Part shown: piece after piece, positions 52,254 to 61,164 of the stretch
How positions within the stretch are numbered: the stretch's first letter is position 1
Layout of the letters: each line of letters starts with the position of its first letter
Source: Paenibacillus_E oryzisoli_A
Lineage (GTDB): Bacteria > Bacillota > Bacilli > Paenibacillales > NBRC-103111
NCBI RefSeq assembly: GCF_050467285.1
Contig: NZ_JBCMUN010000007.1
Span: 372,001-436,000, forward strand
Reading direction: 5' to 3'
DNA: 64,000 nucleotides
The notes under the pieces: generated by a model
What the model was told of the DNA's origin: nothing
Database searches by the model: none
Seen by the model: the letters and a program-made list of their open reading frames with translations, nothing else
Program-made: the position numbers and the translations under genes

Positions 52254-53447
52254 TTATGGACGGCCTCCTTCCGAATAAATCTTTCCATTAGCATCATAAG
52301 TGGTATCCATTATCATGCTTACAAACGGCTGACATTTTCCACTGACGGGATGGGGAGATATCTGTTTCACGCATTCAATGCTGATGCTAACTTCATTGGT
52401 GAATAGCGTCTGTTTCAGCAACGCTTCTAGTTGCTTCGTTGCAGCATCTAATTTTTCCTTATGGTAGCCTTCGGTTGCAACAACCAAGCGGAAAGACGTG
52501 TAACTTACTTGAATCATCTGAAATTGTTTAATTTGCATATCTACAGCCAACTGCTGATAAAAGGCGTCGAAATATCGAAAAATGGAGGAATCGACAGTTC
52601 GGTCAGGTAATTTAATTTGTGATGTTCGAAAGGGCATCAGTTCTAAAATCTTCTTTTTTGTAGCAGGGTCATACAAAACTCTCCCTATGTCGCCTGAACG
52701 ATACCTGACAAACGGCAAACTCTTCATCGCATAAGATGTAATAACGATATCACCATATTCTCCCGCATCAAGACATTGCCCCGTGTGAGGATCTATGATT
52801 TCCAGGTGGACGAACTGTTCATCAATTTCCAGTTGGCCTTGCTTATTACTGAATGCGATTAGCCACATCTCTTCCATTCCATAATAGTCCAGCAAAGGCA
52901 CCCTAAAAACGGATTCAATTAATGCTCTCTGTGCAGGTTGTAAGAATTCCCCCCAATTCTGGACGAATAAGAGAGAACTGGGAACTTGCAGGCCACTCTT
53001 CTTGGAAAAGTATTCTGCAATCTTATATAGCGCCGAACAACGGCCTTGAATCATATGCGGAGAGGTTTTAATAATTTGATTAGCAAAATGCGTCACCATT
53101 CTGGGATGCGAGAAAATCGTATCACCGAGGAGTACAGAGCGGTACCGCAAGGGAAGACCCCATTTTCGCCTGTGCCTATGAATGGCCATCGACAACTTCA
53201 TTTGCTCATCTTCTGTTTTAATACACCGAAAGGGAATTCCGGTGCTGCCCGACGTAAATGATTCCAGTAACGAACCTGCATCAGTCAGGCAAAGGCTGTC
53301 ACGACTTTCATTGACAGTAGCTTTATCGATGATTGGAAGCTCTTCAAAGCTAACACCGGGATAATTCCATTTATGATAATAAGGATAATTTCTCACTAAT
53401 TCATGTGTCAGCTCCTGCAAGCGGTCATTGCAGTTGGCCAGAGTCAT
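52254..53447 (-). CDS. Phenylacetate-CoA-ligase-like AMP-forming enzyme
   Basis: A 397-residue PaaK/CapK-type adenylating enzyme: phosphate loop SFTSGSTGIPF near residue 64, LLDYYGMEEMWLIAFS near 185, LPFVRYRSGDIGRVLYDP near 240, and a C-terminal domain with VRLVVATEGYH-like strands near 320. These enzymes activate aryl or acyl acids as adenylates and pass them to CoA or a carrier. The ATG overlaps the upstream carrier stop codon (ATGA), which points to that carrier (53444-53707) as partner. The acid is unknown. Confidence 0.8.
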   Translation of the reverse strand: MTLANCNDRLQELTHELVRNYPYYHKWNYPGVSFEELPIIDKATVNESRDSLCLTDAGSLLESFTSGSTGIPFRCIKTEDEQMKLSMAIHRHRRKWGLPLRYRSVLLGDTIFSHPRMVTHFANQIIKTSPHMIQGRCSALYKIAEYFSKKSGLQVPSSLLFVQNWGEFLQPAQRALIESVFRVPLLDYYGMEEMWLIAFSNKQGQLEIDEQFVHLEIIDPHTGQCLDAGEYGDIVITSYAMKSLPFVRYRSGDIGRVLYDPATKKKILELMPFRTSQIKLPDRTVDSSIFRYFDAFYQQLAVDMQIKQFQMIQVSYTSFRLVVATEGYHKEKLDAATKQLEALLKQTLFTNEVSISIECVKQISPHPVSGKCQPFVSMIMDTTYDANGKIYSEGGRP

Positions 53448-53707
53448 TGTGCAACCACCTGACCTTTTACGAATTCAATTACAGCGCTGACCGTGCGGAA
53501 TAGCTCCGGACGCAGATCATCCACTTCCAGCTCAAAGCCAAACTTATCCTCCAACTCAGCAAGCATTTCTAGAAACTGTATGGAATCCAAGCCCAAGTCA
53601 TCAACCAATACATGGTTTAACTGAATCGTTTGTGCATTCCTCTTGGTTATTTGTGAAATAATCTCAAGTACGAGACGATTGACGTTTTCTTCATTCTGTG
53701 CTTGCAT
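53444..53707 (-). CDS. Acyl carrier protein, copy 1
   Basis: An 87-residue carrier protein with the phosphopantetheine motif DLGLDSIQFLEML near residue 40 (Ser is the attachment site) and a typical four-helix pattern ending in FRTVSAVIEFVK. Start ATG 53707 has AAGGAG upstream (GTG at 53710 just before it). It overlaps the upstream adenylating enzyme and the downstream PaaK-like enzyme, so both may load it. Confidence 0.92.
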   Translation of the reverse strand: MQAQNEENVNRLVLEIISQITKRNAQTIQLNHVLVDDLGLDSIQFLEMLAELEDKFGFELEVDDLRPELFRTVSAVIEFVKGQVVAQ

Positions 53708-55271
53708 CACTTTGCTCCTTTACTATGAATTGCAGCCTTCTACGATCCAATTTTCCATTTACCCGTTTGGGCAGCTGTTGAATCTGGATAATTTCCTTTG
53801 GACGTTGAACTGAGCTCAAGTGCTGTTGGCAATATTGATAGAGCTCCTCCAGCAATGACGGCTCCGCTGCTCCTGACTCTGTTGGAACAACATAAGCAAT
53901 TGGCAATTGTCCCCAAACCTGATCAGCTATCCCTGTAACGGCCACCTCCTGAATCCATGGATGATTGGAGATTACTTGCTCTATGGATTCGGGATAAATG
54001 CTATGCCCTGCCACATTCAATGCGTTATCAAGTCTGCCTGTTATGAACAGGTAACCTTCCTCGTCCAAATATCCAATATCTGCCGTTCTCAGTCCGTACG
54101 CAGCCAATACTTTCTCACTTCTTATCGGATCATTGTAGTACCCCAGCATGAGATTAGGGCCATTTACAATAACCTCCCCTATTTCTCCAGGGGGATTGGG
54201 CTGTCCGTTTAGGTAAATCGTAATTTCAACACCTTGAATAGGAATACCAACCGAGTTCGGTTTAAGTGCCAAAGAATGACCAGGTAAATAACTTACTCTT
54301 GGAGAAGCCTCTGTTAAACCATAGCAAGGCATAATTTCAATCCATGACAGTAGTCGACGCAGTTGAACTAACAGTTCCGCTGGCATTTGACCGCCAACGA
54401 TGATTAGCTTTTTCAAACTTATGAGGGCATCAATATTCCACTTCTTTAATTTAAGCAGCGGAATTAGCGTTGATGGTACTGTACACATGAAGCTGGAATG
54501 ATGATCCCGAATAAGACCAACAATTTGTAAGGGATGAGCAAAACCAACCGCCATCTGTAAATTCGCCCCCGTGAGCAATGCTAATAACCATTCGCCTGTA
54601 ATCGTCGAACAATAGCCCATAGATTTGGTTAACAGAATATGATCCATCTCCGTTATATGCAAATAGGCTTGAATGGCTTCCACATTTGACAGCAGGTTCT
54701 TTTCGGTTAAAAGAATACCTTTCGGCACCCCTGTTGAACCCGAGGACATAAAAATGACTGCCGTTTGAGATGGCGGACTATACTGCCTGACTCGCGGGCG
54801 TCTGCTTCCAGCAGCAGATAGTATAGAAGCATCTAATTTTTCTCCGCTCTCCCCCTCCAACCAATACATAGGTCCGAGATACGAACCTTCTTCACTTCCT
54901 TCAGATGCTATTCTTTGAATCTGCTGGACCTGAACTTCAGAAAGCAGAACGATCTCAGCTTCCAGCTTGCGAATGATTGCTGCCGCTTCTTCACCTTTAC
55001 TGGCGGGATGCAAAGGAACGGGAATACCATTCGCGAGAATAACTGAAATAAAAGCCGCCATGGATGCAGGAGACTGGTCCATCCAGAGTACAGCAATAAA
55101 CCGCGGTGGAAGAGATAACGCCGCCAACTGCTTTGCTCTGGATTCTGCCTGTTGATAAAGCGTGTAGTAAGAAACCCATTGTTTTTCTAATGCTCCTGCT
55201 TGTATGTATAAGCAGCCTCGGTCTGTGCGCGCCGTCTGTTTAAAAAACTCAGCCAAATTTGCGGTTTTCAT
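53691..55271 (-). CDS. Acyl/aryl-AMP ligase (class I adenylate-forming enzyme)
   Basis: A 526-residue full-length ANL enzyme. A3 loop VIFMSSGSTGVPKGILLT near residue 165, A5 PCYGLTEASPRVSYLPG near 315, A7/A8 RTADIGYLDEEGYLFITGRL near 400 with hinge Asp, and the catalytic Lys in PKRVNGKLDRRR near 505. It should activate a carboxylic acid as adenylate and load it on a carrier. The ATG overlaps the exporter stop and its 3' end overlaps the carrier gene at 53444, so that carrier is the likely partner. The substrate cannot be read reliably. Confidence 0.9.
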   Translation of the reverse strand: MKTANLAEFFKQTARTDRGCLYIQAGALEKQWVSYYTLYQQAESRAKQLAALSLPPRFIAVLWMDQSPASMAAFISVILANGIPVPLHPASKGEEAAAIIRKLEAEIVLLSEVQVQQIQRIASEGSEEGSYLGPMYWLEGESGEKLDASILSAAGSRRPRVRQYSPPSQTAVIFMSSGSTGVPKGILLTEKNLLSNVEAIQAYLHITEMDHILLTKSMGYCSTITGEWLLALLTGANLQMAVGFAHPLQIVGLIRDHHSSFMCTVPSTLIPLLKLKKWNIDALISLKKLIIVGGQMPAELLVQLRRLLSWIEIMPCYGLTEASPRVSYLPGHSLALKPNSVGIPIQGVEITIYLNGQPNPPGEIGEVIVNGPNLMLGYYNDPIRSEKVLAAYGLRTADIGYLDEEGYLFITGRLDNALNVAGHSIYPESIEQVISNHPWIQEVAVTGIADQVWGQLPIAYVVPTESGAAEPSLLEELYQYCQQHLSSVQRPKEIIQIQQLPKRVNGKLDRRRLQFIVKEQSDASTE

Positions 55272-57028
55272 ACGCTGACCCCGAACTTGTTCATTTGAAC
55301 CTCTTTACTAATCAAGGTTTGATACAAACCACTGCGCTTCATTAATTCTGCATGGCTTCCGCTATCGACGATTCGCCCCGCATCCATCACATAAATCACA
55401 TCCGCTGCTGCAATTGTGTCCATACGATGTGTGGAAATCAATGTCGTCTTATCCTGCATGAGATTTTTTAATGCCTGTAAGACATGATCTTCCGATTCTC
55501 TATCCAGGGAAGCGGTCGGCTCATCCAATATCAAAATGTCTGGTTTCTTCAAAATAACCCGGGCGATCGCGATACGTTGACGTTGACCGCCTGAAAGCTG
55601 AAACCCCTTATGATCGATAGGGGTATACAACCCATTCGGCAATGAATCTATCAATGATTGGAGGTTAGCTTGACAAGCTGCCTCGTAAACTTCTTCTTCC
55701 GTAGCTGACAAATTACCGAGCGCAATATTTTCAAATAAGGTGCCCGCGAATATATAGCTTTCTTGAAAAACGACTCCAATATGCTTGGACAAGGATTGCC
55801 TAGACCACTGCTCATAGGGTAAATTGCCTATGGATAAACGACCCTCATCAATGGGCATAAAGCCTAATAACGTTTTAAGTAACGTAGTTTTTCCAGAGCC
55901 GCTACGACCGACAAATGCCGCGGTCTGTCCTCTGTTAACTGTAAAATCAACTCCATTGAGTAGGGGGATGCCTTCATAGGCAACAACCATGCGCTGGCAA
56001 GAAATCATGAGGGGCTCCATAAGTTTAACCTTGACGGTTTGGTTTGCTTCGATTTGGACCGCAGGCTCTGTGTCACTTAATAAGAAGCTCTCAATACGCT
56101 GCATGGCAACCTCCCCTTTTTGCAATTCACCAAAATAATTATTCATAATCTGAATCGGATTTAGCACATTATACAAATACTGAGTAGCCGCTACCAGCAT
56201 TCCGATGGATAAAGCGCCTGCCTGGATTTGTTGACTTCCGTAACCATAAATAAACACAATGATCAAGCTAATAATGAAAAAAGCGATTTGCCCGGAAAGA
56301 ACATTAAATAAAGTTTCTTTTGTGCTGGCTTTAACCAATTGGCCATACATCACATCATTTCTGCGTTTTTCCCAGGCATCCAGACCAAATGCACGAATTT
56401 CCCTGGATCCTTCAACACTTTCAAACAAATGTGTGCCTATCTCTTCATTATGCTTGCGTACATGCGTTACATATCGTTTAATCGGTTTGGAGAATATTCG
56501 TGGTATCGCCAGTAAGATTGGGATACTAATCAGGGCAATCACGCCAAGCCGCCAATCCATAAAAAAGATCAGGGTAATCGAAAACAACATCGTAAACCAT
56601 TGTGTGGATAATTCGACGACGATATGATTTAGAAAATTCCCCATCACCGCTGCATCCATTCCCATTATCGCGACGAACTTGCCGGCTCCGTGTTTCTCAA
56701 TTTCTGTTAAAGGAATTTTTCGAATATGTGAAAGAATAACATCGCGAATGTCCAAAATATTGCGGATACACAGATAGCGGAAGGTAGCGGAACGTATGAT
56801 GTTCAGAATCACCGAAAGCCCTGCACAGCCAATAGATATACCTAACAAGGGGTACAGCCACTTAAGATCCTTATCAATTAAGACGTGATCAATCAAATAG
56901 GAAAGAATAATAGGCTGCATCAGATTTAAGGCTACACTGGTAATTGAACATATATACGCAAACGAGGTGAGCTTCCATCTATTTTTTATAAATGGTGTTA
57001 ATCTGAAAAATAATCGAATAACTTTCAT
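55268..57028 (-). CDS. ABC exporter, fused membrane and ATPase domains
   Basis: A 586-residue half-transporter. Residues ~1-310 contain six helices (FAYICSITSVALNLMQPII ..., VATQYLYNVLNPIQIMNNYF). The ATPase domain has Walker A VGRSGSGKTTLLKTLLGF near 370, signature LSGGQRQRIAIARVILKKPD near 475, Walker B ILILDEPTASLDRE and H-loop LISTHRMDT. It should work as a homodimer to export the finished product or a precursor. GGGAGG lies 6 nt before ATG 57028; an ATG at 57034 falls inside that site. Being in the middle of the operon, it is a good candidate for the self-protection or secretion step. Confidence 0.92.
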   Translation of the reverse strand: MKVIRLFFRLTPFIKNRWKLTSFAYICSITSVALNLMQPIILSYLIDHVLIDKDLKWLYPLLGISIGCAGLSVILNIIRSATFRYLCIRNILDIRDVILSHIRKIPLTEIEKHGAGKFVAIMGMDAAVMGNFLNHIVVELSTQWFTMLFSITLIFFMDWRLGVIALISIPILLAIPRIFSKPIKRYVTHVRKHNEEIGTHLFESVEGSREIRAFGLDAWEKRRNDVMYGQLVKASTKETLFNVLSGQIAFFIISLIIVFIYGYGSQQIQAGALSIGMLVAATQYLYNVLNPIQIMNNYFGELQKGEVAMQRIESFLLSDTEPAVQIEANQTVKVKLMEPLMISCQRMVVAYEGIPLLNGVDFTVNRGQTAAFVGRSGSGKTTLLKTLLGFMPIDEGRLSIGNLPYEQWSRQSLSKHIGVVFQESYIFAGTLFENIALGNLSATEEEVYEAACQANLQSLIDSLPNGLYTPIDHKGFQLSGGQRQRIAIARVILKKPDILILDEPTASLDRESEDHVLQALKNLMQDKTTLISTHRMDTIAAADVIYVMDAGRIVDSGSHAELMKRSGLYQTLISKEVQMNKFGVSV

Positions 57029-57030
57029 CG

Positions 57031-58437
57031 TCATCCTCCCGCATAATGGTTAATTATTGGCTTCGCCTTACTTATCCACGTACTTATTGGTTCGCGACTT
57101 GAATCAATTGCTAAGGATAAAAGAGGCACCTTTGAAAAAGGCAACGATTTCAAATTTTCAATTCGGTATATTTCCGGCAAATCCATGCATGATGCCAGAG
57201 CAATCTCCGATGCCTCTGGCATCGCTTTAACTGTGCATTCAACGGATTGCAATGCTTCTTTCATAATGCAGGGCATTATGCTTTTATAATCATATTCGTA
57301 GGCTGCTTCTTTTGCATTTCTAGAAAAATTCTTGTGAAGCGACTGATTTAAAAGCAAGCGCAAGGAATACGCGATAACTTGATCAAGGTTAAGCCGCGGC
57401 TCAGATTGATCTTGACTCCAATCGCAATCGATCAAATACCCATCTTTACCGTGTCTAACGACTTCTTGAAAGCCGTCCCAATTGCTGCAAATGACAGGAA
57501 TCCCCCATATTTTGGCCTCCAACAAATTATATCCAAACGTTTCCCCTGGATCTGTAGACAAGTTGATTAAAAGCTCAGATCGCTGAAAGAGCATATCTTT
57601 AAATTCATCTTTAACGGGGCCACTAAAAGTAATTTGCTTTTCTAGTTCCAATTCGGCAACTAATTGATGCAGCAACTTACGATAGCCGGCAATCTGATCT
57701 GCCGTTTGTCCCGTATATTCACCTGCAATAGTTAAATGCAGCTGCGGGATCACTTTGCACATTTCTGCAAAACTAATCAGCAATAAATGAATGTTCTTAA
57801 CATCCTCAATTCGGCCAATGGATAAAATATGCCTAAGTTCCCCTTTTTCCGCTGTCTTATTTGTAGGGGGTATACTCCTCATAGCGATGCAAAGTGGAAT
57901 AAGTTTGACCAACTGATACCGAGGGGAAATATTCAGCAATGCCTGATGGCTGGATACCGTACTCGAAAGTAAAACATCTTTATGAGACAGCCATGGGGCT
58001 ATACTGATCCAATGTTTTAACCAATATTCCGAACCAACGGAATGGGTCAGGAACAGCAAGCCTAGATTTAAACCTGCATAGCTCCGTGCCATGAGTATAT
58101 ATGGAATATAGCCAGGCAAATTGAAATATATCAAGTTGATCTTATAATGCTGACATAGCTCACTTAAGCTCTCTGCCAAGGCGTCCAATGAATGAGGCAG
58201 CCGATCTAACCATCGTTCAACCGATCCATTAAATAGCCTTATGATGCTTAATGGCGCTATAGGCACCAGTTCTGCGTATTCCCCCAAATATTGCGTCCAT
58301 TGTCCATCGATGACTTGCTCATTTAAGCGTTTCGCGCGGCCATCAATATAGCCAATTCGCAGATGCTTAGACTTGACTTTTATGTGACATTCCTCCCCAT
58401 TGCTCCTGCAACAACAATAATTCCTGTTTGATCGCAA
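57031..58437 (-). CDS. Glycosyltransferase family 4-type protein
   Basis: A 468-residue GT-B enzyme. HILSIGRIEDVKNIHLLLIS near residue 220, LTIAGEYTGQTADQI near 250, INLSTDPGETFGYNLLEAKI near 320 with the E-x7-E nucleotide-sugar motif, and GIPVICSNWDGFQEVVRHGK near 340. It should attach a sugar from an NDP donor to the product or an intermediate. The ATG at 58437 has GGAG upstream but makes a 71-bp overlap with the AsbE-like gene; the family-like sequence starts near codon 25, so a shorter protein from a non-ATG start is possible. There is no membrane segment. Confidence 0.82.
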   Translation of the reverse strand: MRSNRNYCCCRSNGEECHIKVKSKHLRIGYIDGRAKRLNEQVIDGQWTQYLGEYAELVPIAPLSIIRLFNGSVERWLDRLPHSLDALAESLSELCQHYKINLIYFNLPGYIPYILMARSYAGLNLGLLFLTHSVGSEYWLKHWISIAPWLSHKDVLLSSTVSSHQALLNISPRYQLVKLIPLCIAMRSIPPTNKTAEKGELRHILSIGRIEDVKNIHLLLISFAEMCKVIPQLHLTIAGEYTGQTADQIAGYRKLLHQLVAELELEKQITFSGPVKDEFKDMLFQRSELLINLSTDPGETFGYNLLEAKIWGIPVICSNWDGFQEVVRHGKDGYLIDCDWSQDQSEPRLNLDQVIAYSLRLLLNQSLHKNFSRNAKEAAYEYDYKSIMPCIMKEALQSVECTVKAMPEASEIALASCMDLPEIYRIENLKSLPFSKVPLLSLAIDSSREPISTWISKAKPIINHYAGG

Positions 58438-59329
58438 GCTCCAATTGCAAGATCGCCATCAATTTGTCCTTCAAAGTAATCAGCCCAGCGTGTTTTCCCA
58501 CAATGCCGAGTCGTACAATCGCTAGAACAATATTGTCCCATTTCTGTACAAGTTCATCGGCTTTTGAATATGTGTCGCTCACTTGTATATCGAGGGCTTG
58601 AGCTAAGAAAGAATATATATGGACATAACCATGAAAACGCTTTGCAAGAACAGATACCTGTTCAACCAATGGGAAGAGTCTGTCGAGTGCATATGTGCTG
58701 CCTATGCATACTACCCTGTCGATCAAAGCCATCATCTCGGTATACAGTAGACTCGGTGATAGGTCTAACTGCTGCTTCATGCATGAAGCAATTACCGATT
58801 CTTCAGGCTGCTGCATTTGACTCGTATCCAACATAACCATAACCAATAAATTTTCGAAAGCAAAGGCTTGGTCTAGCGTCTCAAAACTCACATAACCCTC
58901 CCAGGAGAAATAGGGATCGATAAGAAAGCAGCCATGTTCAGTAAAATGGTGACTGATCAACAAATGCGGACGGTGTCTGACTTGATAACACTTATTGGGA
59001 TATGGCAGATAATAAAGATCAACCAATATAATCATGTGCTGATTCTGTGTTTTAGCCGCCATATGCTTCTTGAACGATACATAATTCTCAGATTTACTCT
59101 TCCTATAATTATGAATCGGAGTTATTGAAGTACCATAAAGGAGCTTAAATTGAATTGAAATTCCTTCCATTCCAATCGTGTCGGAATAGTAGGAAATGCC
59201 ATTCTCTGAAACAGAGAACGGTGCATTCCATACCCCGCAATAAAGGGGCCGCTCGTCAAATCGACGTTCCATTTGGATAATATAGGAAATACAGTCCAAA
59301 AAGCAGTGCGTTTGCTTGACCTCAATCAT
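58367..59329 (-). CDS. asbE: AsbE-like acyltransferase (cysteine-protease-like fold), copy 2
   Basis: A 320-residue protein with opening IEVKQTHCFLDCISYIIQ (catalytic-type Cys near residue 11), then GVWNAPFSVSENGISYYSD, LVDLYYLPYPNKCYQ near 110, His in HRPHLLISHH near 130 and Asp in GCFLIDPYFSWEG near 145; the second half is helical. As I recall the family, this matches AsbE (DUF6005-type), which transfers 3,4-dihydroxybenzoyl from the carrier AsbD to spermidine in petrobactin synthesis. It overlaps the carrier gene at 59326 by 4 bp. A search against AsbE is needed to be sure. Confidence 0.72.
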   Translation of the reverse strand: MIEVKQTHCFLDCISYIIQMERRFDERPLYCGVWNAPFSVSENGISYYSDTIGMEGISIQFKLLYGTSITPIHNYRKSKSENYVSFKKHMAAKTQNQHMIILVDLYYLPYPNKCYQVRHRPHLLISHHFTEHGCFLIDPYFSWEGYVSFETLDQAFAFENLLVMVMLDTSQMQQPEESVIASCMKQQLDLSPSLLYTEMMALIDRVVCIGSTYALDRLFPLVEQVSVLAKRFHGYVHIYSFLAQALDIQVSDTYSKADELVQKWDNIVLAIVRLGIVGKHAGLITLKDKLMAILQLELAIKQELLLLQEQWGGMSHKSQV

Positions 59330-59604
59330 GCATCAATTCCGAGCTTATCCAATATACTGCTGGCAAACAGTGCTACTGTCGAAAAAAAATCGATCACCAG
59401 CTCCTCATCTTCAAATGCAATACCAAAATGCTGTTCAATTTGAACAATCAGGTTAACCATTTTTATCGAATCAATTCCCATTTCCTTTATCGGATCATCG
59501 TTTTTAATTTCATGTTTCATTTCAGGATGACCTGTAATTTCGGCAATTTTCCCTTTTAAAAAATCAATAATCTCCTTTTTTTTGTCTTCTACGCCAGTTT
59601 GCAT
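59326..59604 (-). CDS. Acyl carrier protein, copy 2
   Basis: A 92-residue carrier protein with EMGIDSIKMVNLIVQIEQHF near residue 44 (phosphopantetheine Ser) and a C-terminal helix LFASSILDKLG. ATG 59604 has AAGGAG 9 nt upstream; a TTG two codons earlier is less likely. It lies between the asbD-like and asbE-like genes, where the known petrobactin operon has none, so it is an extra carrier. Confidence 0.92.
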   Translation of the reverse strand: MQTGVEDKKKEIIDFLKGKIAEITGHPEMKHEIKNDDPIKEMGIDSIKMVNLIVQIEQHFGIAFEDEELVIDFFSTVALFASSILDKLGIDA

Positions 59605-59647
59605 TTGCAATCGCTCCTTTGATAGATAGTTACTTCCTAATCGTGAT

Positions 59648-59911
59648 CTATTCTTGAGTCAATCCCTGCATTCTTTGGATGAAACTTACCAAGGAACCCA
59701 CGGTTTGAAACGCAAGCGGGTCAACATCTTCCTCTGGAATAACAATCGTAAACGCTTCTTCAATGTACACCATAAGCTGCAGCACCATGATTGAATCCAC
59801 ATTTAAGTCCTCATACAAACGGTCCTTTTCATTCAGTGAATTCAAATGTTTTATTTCCAAATTCTCGACAAGTAAAATCCTTATCTTTTCAATAATTTCA
59901 TTGCGTTCCAT
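59648..59911 (-). CDS. asbD: Acyl carrier protein, AsbD-like, copy 3
   Basis: An 87-residue carrier protein (91 from an upstream GTG at 59923). DLNVDSIMVLQLMVYIEEAF near residue 32 carries the phosphopantetheine Ser; PEEDVDPLAFQTVGSLVSF follows. It directly follows the asbC-like gene, which it overlaps or touches, as in the petrobactin operon where AsbC loads 3,4-dihydroxybenzoate onto AsbD. AGGAG lies 11 nt before the ATG. Confidence 0.85.
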   Translation of the reverse strand: MERNEIIEKIRILLVENLEIKHLNSLNEKDRLYEDLNVDSIMVLQLMVYIEEAFTIVIPEEDVDPLAFQTVGSLVSFIQRMQGLTQE

Positions 59912-59919
59912 CCTATCAT

Positions 59920-61164
59920 TCACTCCTGTTCAGCTAGTAATTTCCGGCTCACTTTACCGGACGGCAGTTTGGGTATTTCTGTGACGATTTCGATTACACT
60001 TGGAACCTTGTAAGGCGGCAAATGTTGTATGCACCAAACCTTTACAGCCTCTATTTGAATGCCATCTGCAACCACTAACGCTTTTACAGCTTCACCCCAC
60101 ACCTTATGTTGGGTTTTATGAACGACAACTTCTCTTACCCCCTCTAACCTGCCTATTATACTTTCAACCTCAGCCGGGATCACTTTTAAGCCAGAGACAT
60201 TAATGAGATCATCCATCCTGCTGAGTACATGCAACTTACCCGATTCCGTCCTATAACCAAGATCCTTTGTAAATATTTCACTCTTACCTGTTGAAACCAC
60301 AATTTCATCAACAGGCATCGGCAGTGACTCCGCTTCTGAGTTAGCCATAATAGTCACTTGTAAATGAGATAATGGGACGCCAACATCTGAAGGCGAGGTA
60401 AGCTGATTGCCCAAAGCTATACAGCCTGCTTCTGTACATCCGTATTGCTGCCAGACCTCTACAGCTGATAGCATTAAACGAGATAACAGTTGTTCATTTA
60501 AGGGAGCTCCTGAACTAATAAGCTTATAATAGGTCAACCGCTCTTTGGATAAGCTTTCAAACAATTGATAGAAAAAAGGCACACCGTAAACAATACTTCG
60601 CTTATTTGACTCGATAAGATGAATGGCAAACTTCGGGTTCTTATTCTGAACTATTATTGGCTGCACTCCCCTCTGCAATGCGGCCAAGACTCCCGTAATT
60701 AGACCGTAGGAATGGGAAACAGGCACAAGAATAATCGGTACATCTTCGGAGGAAACCCGCTCATTGTAGCTTTTCAACTCCAAGTCTATCTCACTCCAGC
60801 TTCGTGCAATTAATTTAGGCTGGCCCGTTGTTCCAGAGCTATATTGATAAAGCGCAGGCTCCCTCAACTTTACATGCCCCTTTATTGGAACAATCGTGTT
60901 CCATTGCCCGTAAACGAGATAATGGCTGTTCGCCTTGTGAGCAAGCTCTACAGCTCGATCATAAGGTGTCTGGCCGACCAGTAACAGTACAGAACTTGAA
61001 TTGTTCTTCAAAAACTGCAAAATACACAGTATATCCAAGGGGGATTCCATACAAATAGCGAATAGCTTCCCTTCCGACTGTTTATACTCTGAGAGTGTCG
61101 TGAGTTCATTCATTCGCAAGTAAAAATCATGCTGCGTAAACTCTTGTCGATCAATAGTAATCAT
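59920..61164 (-). CDS. asbC: 3,4-dihydroxybenzoate-AMP ligase (AsbC-like)
   Basis: A 414-residue AMP-forming ligase. The start MITIDRQEFTQHDFYLRMNE, A3-type loop YQYSSGTTGQPKLIARSW near 105, VPVSHSYGLITGVLAALQRG near 145, WQQYGCTEAGCIALGN near 235, TKDLGYRTESGKLHVLSRMD near 320 and the C-terminal Lys in LPSGKVSRKLLAE follow the pattern I know for AsbC, and the length (about 412 in the petrobactin pathway) agrees. It should activate 3,4-dihydroxybenzoate made by the AsbF-like enzyme and load it on the adjacent carrier. ATGA overlap with the gene upstream; GTGGGGGC site. Confidence 0.83.
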   Translation of the reverse strand: MITIDRQEFTQHDFYLRMNELTTLSEYKQSEGKLFAICMESPLDILCILQFLKNNSSSVLLLVGQTPYDRAVELAHKANSHYLVYGQWNTIVPIKGHVKLREPALYQYSSGTTGQPKLIARSWSEIDLELKSYNERVSSEDVPIILVPVSHSYGLITGVLAALQRGVQPIIVQNKNPKFAIHLIESNKRSIVYGVPFFYQLFESLSKERLTYYKLISSGAPLNEQLLSRLMLSAVEVWQQYGCTEAGCIALGNQLTSPSDVGVPLSHLQVTIMANSEAESLPMPVDEIVVSTGKSEIFTKDLGYRTESGKLHVLSRMDDLINVSGLKVIPAEVESIIGRLEGVREVVVHKTQHKVWGEAVKALVVADGIQIEAVKVWCIQHLPPYKVPSVIEIVTEIPKLPSGKVSRKLLAEQE